From Gaiellales bacterium (GTDB lineage: Bacteria > Actinomycetota > Thermoleophilia > Gaiellales > F1-60-MAGs149), in NCBI GenBank assembly GCA_030831375.1, contig JAURLF010000081.1, positions 1-5,046 of the forward strand: a DNA stretch of 5,046 nucleotides. Reading direction: 5' to 3'. Under the pieces are notes generated by a model. It was given only the letters and a program-made list of their open reading frames with translations, was not told the origin of the DNA and did no database searches. Below, piece after piece: positions 1 through 5,046 of the stretch. The translations under genes were made by a program, and so were the position numbers. Position 1 is the stretch's first letter. Every line of letters begins with the position of its first letter.

Positions 1-787
<787 letters not shown>

Positions 788-811
788 GCACGGCAGCGGC
801 CGACCCTGTGC

Positions 812-817
812 GAGACT
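812..817 (+). promoter_or_regulatory. Possible -10 hexamer for a leaderless argC transcript
   Basis: GAGACT matches the key A2 and T6 of the TAnnnT -10 pattern. Its last base is 10 bases before the argC ATG, which would place the transcript start about 3 bases before the start codon. No good -35 is visible about 17 bases upstream and no Shine-Dalgarno precedes the ATG. A leaderless or near-leaderless start is therefore suggested but not shown. The same geometry occurs before the gene at 4827. Confidence 0.25.
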
Positions 818-826
818 GACGGGCCC

Positions 827-1783
827 ATGCAGTACGCCAACCTCCCGACCGACCCGGCCGCGGACGAGCGGCCGCTCGCCGCCGGCGTCGTCGGCGCCTC
901 CGGCTACGCGGGCCAGGAGCTCGTGCGGATCCTCGCGGGGCACCCGCGCATGCGCGCCGCCGTCCTGCAGGCGCGCTCCGACGGGTTCGAACCGATCGGC
1001 GCCGAGGGGCTCGCGGGCTGCGACGTCGTGTTCCTCGCGCTGCCGCACGGCGAGTCGCGCGCGCTCGGCGAGGAGCTGCTCGAGCGCGGGGCCCAGGTGG
1101 TCGACCTGGGCTCCGATTTCCGCGTCGACGGCTGGACGTACGGGCTGCCCGAGCTGCACCGCGACGCGGTGCGCGTGGCCCGCGCCGTCGCCAACCCCGG
1201 CTGCTACGCGACCGCGGCGATCCTCGGGGTCGCGCCGCTGGCCGCCGCCGGCCTCGTCGACGGCCCCGTGCACCTCGACGGCAAGTCGGGCGTGACGGGA
1301 GCGGGCCGGACCCCGTCGGAGAAGACGCACCTGCCGGAGATCCACGGCGGCATCACGCCGTACGCGGTCACGGGCCACCGCCACCTCGGCGAGATCGAGC
1401 AGGAGCTCGGGCGGCTCGCCGGCAGCGCGCGCCCGGCGACGTTCGTGCCGCACCTGTTGCCGACGTCGCGCGGCCTGCTCGTGACCGCGCACGTGCGGCT
1501 CGTCCAGCCGCTCGACCAGGCCGACCTCGACGACCTCTACGCCGCGCGCTACGCGGACGAGCCCTTCGTCCGCTTCGGCGGGCTACCCGCGCCGCAACGC
1601 CTCGCCGGCTCGAACGCCTGCTGGATCAACGCCTGGGCGGACGAGCGGACCGGCACGGTGCTGGTCGAGGCCGCGCTCGACAACCTGGTCAAGGGCGCCG
1701 CCGGGCAGGCGATCCAGAACGCCAACATCATGCTCGGGGTCGAGGAGACCGCTGGCCTGACCGCGCAGGGGCTGTGGCCGTAG
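827..1783 (+). CDS. argC: N-acetyl-gamma-glutamyl-phosphate reductase (ArgC)
   Basis: This cytoplasmic enzyme catalyses the NADPH-dependent reduction of N-acetylglutamyl-5-phosphate to the semialdehyde, the third step of ornithine synthesis. The 318-residue protein has an N-terminal Rossmann domain with GASGYAG at 23-29, then DVVFLALPHGES (66-77) and VVDLGSDFR (91-99). The catalytic motif NPGCYAT carries the thiol Cys126. KSGVTGAGR (153-161) and GHRHLGEI (183-190, with the catalytic His region) follow, and the C-terminal KGAAGQAIQNAN (289-300) is typical. The ATG is the only usable start: the mreB stop lies in the same frame just upstream, and no ATG, GTG or TTG occurs between it and 827. This leaves about 20 residues before the first beta strand. 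The protein is shorter than the usual 340-350 residues because the loop between the second strand and CDVVF is reduced (residues 48-64). Its last 10 bases overlap argJ. Confidence 0.96.
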   Translation: MQYANLPTDPAADERPLAAGVVGASGYAGQELVRILAGHPRMRAAVLQARSDGFEPIGAEGLAGCDVVFLALPHGESRALGEELLERGAQVVDLGSDFRVDGWTYGLPELHRDAVRVARAVANPGCYATAAILGVAPLAAAGLVDGPVHLDGKSGVTGAGRTPSEKTHLPEIHGGITPYAVTGHRHLGEIEQELGRLAGSARPATFVPHLLPTSRGLLVTAHVRLVQPLDQADLDDLYAARYADEPFVRFGGLPAPQRLAGSNACWINAWADERTGTVLVEAALDNLVKGAAGQAIQNANIMLGVEETAGLTAQGLWP

Positions 1784-2937
1784 GCGCGACCTACCCCCGT
1801 GGCTTCCGGGCCGCGGGCGCGACCGCCGGCATCAAGGCCTCGGGCCGTCCCGACATCGCGCTCGTCGCCGCGGAGCGGCCGGTGCCCGCCGCGGCGGTCT
1901 TCGCGCGCAGCCGCACCGCCGCGCCGCCGATCGCCGTCTCGCGGCGCGCGATCGCGGACGGGCAGGCGCAGGCCGTGCTCGTCCAGAGCGGCAACGCCAA
2001 CGCCGCCACGGGCGCGCGCGGCGTCGCGGACGCCGAGCGCATGGCGCGGACCGCGGCGCAGGCGATCGGCGCCGCCGCGGACGACGTCCTCGTCGCCTCG
2101 ACGGGCGTGATCGGCGTGCCGCTGCCGATGGACCTCGTCGTCGCCGGCATCGATGTGGCGGCGGCGGCGCTCGCGCCAGACGGCGGCGCGCACGCCGCGG
2201 AGGCGATCCTGACCACCGATCGGGGCCCGAAGACGGCGCAGCGCGACGCGGGCGCGGCGCGCGTGGGGGGCATGGCCAAGGGGGCGGGGATGATCCGCCC
2301 TGACCTCGGCACGATGATCGCCGTCGTCACGACGGACGCCCAGCTCGCGCCGGAGCAGGCCGACCGCATCCTGCGGGAGGCCGTCGACCGCACCTTCAAC
2401 CGCATCACCGTCGACGGCTGCGCCTCGACGAGCGACATGGTCGCGCTCCTCGCCAGCGGTGACGCCGGCCCGGCCGACGAGGCCGCCGTGGCGGAGGCCG
2501 TCGCGGGCGTCTGCGAGGACCTCGCGCTGATGATCGTGCGCGACGGCGAGGGCGCGCGGCGGATCGCCCACTGGCGCCTGAGCGGTGCGGCCACGGACGC
2601 GGACGCGCGTACGCTCGCCTACGCGGTCGCCGAGGGGCAGCTCGTGCGCTGCGCGCTCCACGGCGGGGACCCGAACTGGGGCCGGATCGTCGCGGCCCTC
2701 GGTGCCGCCGGGCCCGCGGTCGACCCCGACCGGATCTCGATCGCGATCGGCGGCATCGAGCTCTGCCGTGACGGCGTCGCCGTGGAGGTGGCCGACGCGG
2801 CCGCCCTCGACCGCGCCGCCGCCCTCGACGTCGTGGAGGCGGACATCGCGGTCGGCGACGGTCCCGGCGCGTGGGCCGTGTGGGGCTCCGACCTCTCCGG
2901 CGCCTACGTCGAGCTGAACGCGGAGTACACCTCGTGA
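1774..2937 (+). CDS. argJ: Glutamate N-acetyltransferase / ornithine acetyltransferase (ArgJ)
   Basis: ArgJ transfers acetyl from N-acetylornithine to glutamate, releasing ornithine and closing the acetyl cycle. Some members also use acetyl-CoA to make N-acetylglutamate. It is made as a precursor that cleaves itself before a Thr, which becomes the N-terminal nucleophile of the beta chain. Visible landmarks are PRGFRAAGATAGIK (8-21), SGNANAATG (72-80), STGVIG (109-114, oxyanion-hole Thr-Gly), TTDRGPKT (147-154), MAKGAGMI (167-174), Thr180 as the predicted nucleophile, NRITVDGCASTSDMV (209-223), RDGEGAR (256-262), GDPNWGRI (298-305) and the C-terminal NAEYTS. The 387-residue length is near normal. 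Residue 179 is Gly where Ala is usual, and QSGNANA replaces the common NSGNANA, so the sequence is somewhat divergent. The GTG start lies inside the argC 3' end, which implies translational coupling. AGGGG at 1767-1771 is too close to be a good ribosome site. Whether it is bifunctional cannot be read from sequence. Confidence 0.95.
   Translation: MAVGATYPRGFRAAGATAGIKASGRPDIALVAAERPVPAAAVFARSRTAAPPIAVSRRAIADGQAQAVLVQSGNANAATGARGVADAERMARTAAQAIGAAADDVLVASTGVIGVPLPMDLVVAGIDVAAAALAPDGGAHAAEAILTTDRGPKTAQRDAGAARVGGMAKGAGMIRPDLGTMIAVVTTDAQLAPEQADRILREAVDRTFNRITVDGCASTSDMVALLASGDAGPADEAAVAEAVAGVCEDLALMIVRDGEGARRIAHWRLSGAATDADARTLAYAVAEGQLVRCALHGGDPNWGRIVAALGAAGPAVDPDRISIAIGGIELCRDGVAVEVADAAALDRAAALDVVEADIAVGDGPGAWAVWGSDLSGAYVELNAEYTS
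2922..2925 (+). promoter_or_regulatory. Shine-Dalgarno site for argB
   Basis: GGAG ends 8 bases before the GTG at 2934, inside the 3' end of argJ. This supports 2934 as the argB start over the earlier in-frame GTG at 2871. The extra 21 residues from 2871 would be an arginine-rich out-of-frame reading of argJ. Confidence 0.55.
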
Positions 2938-3611
2938 CGGGTGCCTTCGTGGCCAAGCTCGGCGGCAACGCCCTCGCGCTGCTCCCGGACGCGATCGCCG
3001 CGGCCGACGGCCGACCGCTCGTGCTGGTGCACGGCGGCGGCGCGCAGATCACCGCCCTGATGGAGCGCCGCGGTATTCCGGCTCGGTTCGTCGACGGCCG
3101 CCGCTTCACGGACCTCCCGACGCTCGCCTGCGCGCGCGTGGCCCTCGCGGACGTCTCCGACGAGCTCGCCGGCGCGCTGCGCGATCTCGGGCGCAGCGCG
3201 GTCCCGTTCCGCCACGGCGAGCTCGTGGTCTGCAGCCGGCGCCCGGACCTCGGCCTCGTCGGCGAGCCCGTGGCCGTTGAGACGCAGCCGATCACGGACG
3301 CCTGGGCGGCGGATCGCGTGCCCCTGATCGCGCCGATCGGCCGCGACGGCGACTCACCGCGGCTGCTCAACGTCAACGCCGACGACGTCGCGAGCGCCGT
3401 CGCCGTCGCGCTCCGTGCCGACGAGCTGGCGTTCCTGTCGGACGTCCCCGGCGTCCTCGACGATGCCGGTGCGGTCCTCGCGGAGATCTCCGCCGCGGCG
3501 CCGCCGACGGCGTCCGGTGGGATGCTGCCGAAGCTCGAGGCCTGCGCCGCGGCGCTCGCCGGCGGCGTCGGCCGCGTCCGCATCGGCGCGGGCACCGAGG
3601 TGCGGCCGTGA
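2934..3611 (+). CDS. argB: Acetylglutamate kinase (ArgB), short form
   Basis: ArgB is an amino acid kinase-family enzyme that phosphorylates the gamma-carboxyl of N-acetylglutamate with ATP, usually the controlled step of the pathway. The product is 225 residues. The core motifs are present: AKLGGNAL (7-14) with Lys8, HGGG (33-36), VDGRRFTD (53-60), NVNADD (146-151), FLSDVPGV (167-174) and GGMLPKLEA (195-203). By alignment with the E. coli enzyme, the catalytic and binding residues K8, R66, N158, D162 and K217 correspond to K8, R57, N146, D150 and K200, so activity is likely. The protein is clearly short: about 258 residues is normal for the E. coli type and about 290-300 for arginine-sensitive hexameric types. 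It lacks the N-terminal helix before the first strand and most of the segment after the last strand, going almost directly from VRIGAGTEV to the stop. The start overlaps the argJ stop (GTGA). Alternatives such as another amino acid kinase are unlikely given the operon. Confidence 0.9.
   Translation: MTGAFVAKLGGNALALLPDAIAAADGRPLVLVHGGGAQITALMERRGIPARFVDGRRFTDLPTLACARVALADVSDELAGALRDLGRSAVPFRHGELVVCSRRPDLGLVGEPVAVETQPITDAWAADRVPLIAPIGRDGDSPRLLNVNADDVASAVAVALRADELAFLSDVPGVLDDAGAVLAEISAAAPPTASGGMLPKLEACAAALAGGVGRVRIGAGTEVRP
3597..3600 (+). promoter_or_regulatory. Shine-Dalgarno site for argD
   Basis: GAGG lies 7 bases before the GTG at 3608, within the last codons of argB, and supports that start. 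A second site, GGAGAG at 3626-3631, lies 6 bases before an in-frame ATG at 3638, so an ArgD ten residues shorter could also be made. Confidence 0.5.
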
Positions 3612-4780
3612 GCCTGTCCGAGCGCGGAGAGCGCGTGATGATGGCGAACTACCCGCCGCGGCAGCTCGGCCTGGTGCGCGGCGAGGGCTGCTGGGTCTGG
3701 GACGAGGCCGGCAACCGCCACCTCGACCTGATCGCCGGCATCGCCGTCGTCACCCTCGGCCACGGCCACCCGGCGCCGACGCGGGCCCTCGTCGAGCAGT
3801 CCGCGGTGCTCGACCACGTCTCCAACCTGTACTGGACGGAGCCCGCCATCGCCCTCGCCGAGCGGCTCTGCGCGCTCGCGGGCATGCAGCGCGCCTTCTT
3901 CTGCAACTCGGGCGCCGAGGCGAACGAGGCCGCGATCAAGCTGATGCGCCGCCACGGACACGAGACGGGCGGGGCCGCCAAGCACCGCATCGTCTGCCTC
4001 GAGGGCGCCTTCCACGGCCGCACGCTCGGTGCGCTGCAGGCGACCTGGGCGCGGCCGAAGAAGATCCCGTTCGAGCCGCTGCCCGCCGGGTTCGAGCATG
4101 TCCCACGCGACGATCCCGACGCGCTCGCCGCGGCCATCGGCCCCGACACCGCCGGCGTCCTGATCGAGCCGATCCAGGGCGAGGGCGGCGTCCACGTCGT
4201 GCCCGACGCGGTGCTGCGCGCGGCCCGCGAGGCGTGCGATCGCCACGACGCCCTGCTCGTCTTCGACGAGGTGCAGACCGGGATCGGGCGGACGGGGGAG
4301 TGGTTCGCCTTCCAGCGCACCGACGTGCGCCCCGACGCCGTCGCCCTCGCGAAGGGCCTCGGCTCCGGCCTGCCGATCGGGGCGCTCCTGTCCCGCGAGC
4401 TCGCGACCGGCTTCCAGCCCGGCGACCACGGCACCACCTACGGCGGCTCGCCGGGGATCACCGCCGGCGCCCTCGCCGTCCTCGACGCGGTCGAGGCCGA
4501 GGGACTCGTCGCCAACGCGCAGGCGATGGGCGAGCGGCTCGAGCGGGGGCTGCGTGCCCTGCCCGGCGTCGTCGACGTGCGCGGGGCCGGCCTCCTGCGT
4601 GCCGTGGAACTCGCCGCCGGGGACGCCGCGGGCGTCGCCAGCGCCCTGCACGGGGAGGGCGTGCTCGTCAACGCCGTCACCGAGTCGGCGCTCCGCATCG
4701 CGCCGCCGCTCGTGATCGACGGCGACCAGGTCGACCTCGCAGTAGCCGCCCTCGCGCGCGTCCTCGCCGCCCGCGGGTAG
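3608..4780 (+). CDS. argD: Acetylornithine aminotransferase (ArgD)
   Basis: This pyridoxal-phosphate enzyme of the class III aminotransferases converts N-acetylglutamate semialdehyde plus glutamate to N-acetylornithine and 2-oxoglutarate. The 390-residue length is normal for the family. Landmarks in order are RGEGCWVWDEAGNRHLDLIAG (24-44), TLGHGHP (49-55), NSGAEANEAAIK (100-111), AFHGRTLGALQAT (134-146), EPIQGEGGV (187-195), FDEVQTGIGRTG (219-230, where Asp220 should contact the cofactor ring nitrogen), ALAKGLGSGLPIGA (246-259, where Lys249 is the Schiff-base lysine) and HGTTYGGSP (274-282). The last is a variant of the usual HGsTFGGNP. The GTG start overlaps the argB stop as GTGA, implying coupled translation; an in-frame ATG at 3638 is an alternative. 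In bacteria ArgD often also serves as succinyl-diaminopimelate aminotransferase in lysine synthesis, but nothing here shows that. The arg context makes a GABA or ornithine aminotransferase less likely. Confidence 0.95.
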   Translation: MSLSERGERVMMANYPPRQLGLVRGEGCWVWDEAGNRHLDLIAGIAVVTLGHGHPAPTRALVEQSAVLDHVSNLYWTEPAIALAERLCALAGMQRAFFCNSGAEANEAAIKLMRRHGHETGGAAKHRIVCLEGAFHGRTLGALQATWARPKKIPFEPLPAGFEHVPRDDPDALAAAIGPDTAGVLIEPIQGEGGVHVVPDAVLRAAREACDRHDALLVFDEVQTGIGRTGEWFAFQRTDVRPDAVALAKGLGSGLPIGALLSRELATGFQPGDHGTTYGGSPGITAGALAVLDAVEAEGLVANAQAMGERLERGLRALPGVVDVRGAGLLRAVELAAGDAAGVASALHGEGVLVNAVTESALRIAPPLVIDGDQVDLAVAALARVLAARG

Positions 4781-4805
4781 CGCGCGGCTTGCGCGCGGCG
4801 GGCGG
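4767..4805 (+). terminator. Two-tier GC hairpin around the argD stop, possible terminator
   Basis: CCGCCCGC (4767-4774) can pair perfectly with GCGGGCGG (4798-4805). Inside it, GCGCGC (4780-4785) pairs with GCGCGC (4791-4796) around a 5-base loop, GGCTT. The two stems are separated by a 5-base bulge (4775-4779) and a 1-base bulge (4797). Together they make 14 G-C pairs. No T-run follows, so this is not a classical intrinsic terminator, although high-GC actinobacteria often lack T-runs. Chance pairing in such GC-rich DNA is a real possibility. Confidence 0.35.
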
Positions 4806-4817
4806 GTCTCGCACACT
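4789..4817 (+). promoter_or_regulatory. Candidate promoter for the small membrane protein gene
   Basis: TTGCGC (4789-4794) and CACACT (4812-4817) are spaced by 17 bases, resembling the -35 and -10 elements of a housekeeping sigma-factor promoter with 3 of 6 matches each. The -10 ends 10 bases before the GTG at 4827, so the transcript would be leaderless or nearly so. The -35 lies within the hairpin that follows argD. Confidence 0.35.
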
Positions 4818-4826
4818 TCAGATGCC

Positions 4827-5024
4827 GTGAAGCGCGCCTACGACTACCTCGTCTCGTTCGGGCTCGGCTACTTCTTCGGTCTCGGGGCCCTCGCGCTCCT
4901 GCACTACCTGACCACGTGGCCGTCGAGCTACGACCAGGCGGCGTACCTCGCGCTCCTGTCGGGCGCGGGCGCGGTCGGCACCCGGCTCTACAACGAGCGT
5001 CTGAGGTCGGACGGCGGCGAGTAG
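4827..5024 (+). CDS. Small predicted two-helix membrane protein, unknown function
   Basis: I do not recognise a family for this 65-residue protein. It starts with a GTG and a basic N-terminus (KR at 2-3). A hydrophobic stretch at about 7-29 is rich in Gly and aromatic residues (G12, G14, G18, G20, with GxxxG spacing G14/G18). A short polar loop, TTWPSSYDQ (29-37), follows, then a second, weaker hydrophobic stretch at about 38-52 with small residues (G46, G48, G51). The tail is charged, with R53, R58 and R60. The positive-inside rule would put both ends in the cytoplasm, making a helical hairpin. It is 46 bases beyond argD with its own possible promoter, so it may not belong to the arg operon. 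Codon usage resembles the neighbours: G or C at almost all third positions. This supports a real gene, but short length and lack of a known family limit certainty. Confidence 0.65.
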   Translation: MKRAYDYLVSFGLGYFFGLGALALLHYLTTWPSSYDQAAYLALLSGAGAVGTRLYNERLRSDGGE

Positions 5025-5027
5025 TCT
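5022..5027 (+). promoter_or_regulatory. Possible -10 hexamer for the gene starting at 5035
   Basis: TAGTCT fits the TAnnnT -10 pattern exactly and overlaps the TAG stop of the preceding gene. Its last base is 8 bases before the GTG at 5035, the spacing expected for leaderless transcription. No convincing -35 is visible. Confidence 0.35.
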
Positions 5028-5034
5028 CCGGGGC

Positions 5035-5046
5035 GTGCGCAGCCTC
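5035..5046 (+). CDS. Possible start of next gene, cut by window end
   Basis: A GTG followed by three codons (Met-Arg-Ser-Leu) runs off the window end. It is proposed as a start only because it lies 10 bases after the previous stop, on the same strand, and 8 bases downstream of a TAGTCT hexamer. There is no Shine-Dalgarno with good spacing apart from the short G run at 5030-5033. The product cannot be told from four codons. Confidence 0.3.

Noticed and set aside
1549..2661. Minus-strand open frame of 370 codons opposite argC and argJ
   Set aside because: The product is Arg/Ala/Gly-rich without motifs and lies entirely opposite clear argC and argJ coding sequence. It is a GC-driven shadow.
2871..2933. 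Longer argB starting at GTG 2871, giving 246 residues
   Set aside because: The extra residues are an arginine-rich out-of-frame reading of argJ with no helix resembling the ArgB N-terminal extension. The GTG at 2934 has a Shine-Dalgarno and the usual 4-base overlap.
2405..4816. Minus-strand open frame of 803 codons across argJ, argB and argD
   Set aside because: Long antisense frames are expected in DNA with GC-rich third codon positions. Its translation is low-complexity, Arg/Ala/Pro/Gly-rich with no recognisable domain, and three well-supported genes occupy the other strand.
3415..4830. Plus-strand open frame of 471 codons in another frame over argB and argD
   Set aside because: It is extremely arginine- and proline-rich and out of frame with two conserved enzymes, so it is a shadow frame and not an overlapping gene.

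Overview
This 5.0 kb window is very GC-rich, with G or C at most third codon positions, and every recognisable gene is on the plus strand. It holds the 3' part of mreB, a compact arginine-biosynthesis operon argC-argJ-argB-argD, a small predicted two-helix membrane protein, and what looks like the first four codons of a further gene. The GC content, the argCJBD order, the frequent GTG starts and the TAnnnT-type hexamers just upstream of several starts suggest a high-GC actinobacterium. Having mreB, which many rod-shaped actinobacteria lack, fits a deep lineage such as Thermoleophilia or Rubrobacteria. That placement is inference from general knowledge; no 16S or other marker gene is present.

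Layout. Bases 1-787 encode the last 261 residues of the actin-like rod-shape protein MreB, cut off at its 5' end by the window edge. A 39-base gap (788-826) follows, with no clear Shine-Dalgarno but a possible -10 hexamer. Then come argC (827-1783), argJ (1774-2937, overlapping argC by 10 bases), argB (2934-3611, GTGA overlap) and argD (3608-4780, GTGA overlap). The 46-base gap after argD carries a two-tier GC hairpin around the argD stop and a plausible promoter for the 65-residue membrane protein (4827-5024). A second hexamer overlaps that gene's stop, and a GTG at 5035 probably starts the next gene. There is no gene-free stretch over 50 bases.

How the genes work together. ArgB phosphorylates N-acetylglutamate, ArgC reduces the acyl phosphate to the semialdehyde, ArgD transaminates it to N-acetylornithine, and ArgJ moves the acetyl group back to glutamate, giving ornithine. 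This is a complete cyclic acetyl route from N-acetylglutamate to ornithine. The overlaps imply one mRNA with translational coupling. argF, argG, argH and argR are not in the window.

No novel system is apparent. The points worth a second look are molecular. ArgJ has Gly-Thr instead of the usual Ala-Thr at the self-cleavage junction. ArgB is unusually short and lacks the N-terminal helix linked to arginine feedback. ArgC lacks a loop in its nucleotide-binding domain. Leaderless-type start geometry recurs at three starts.
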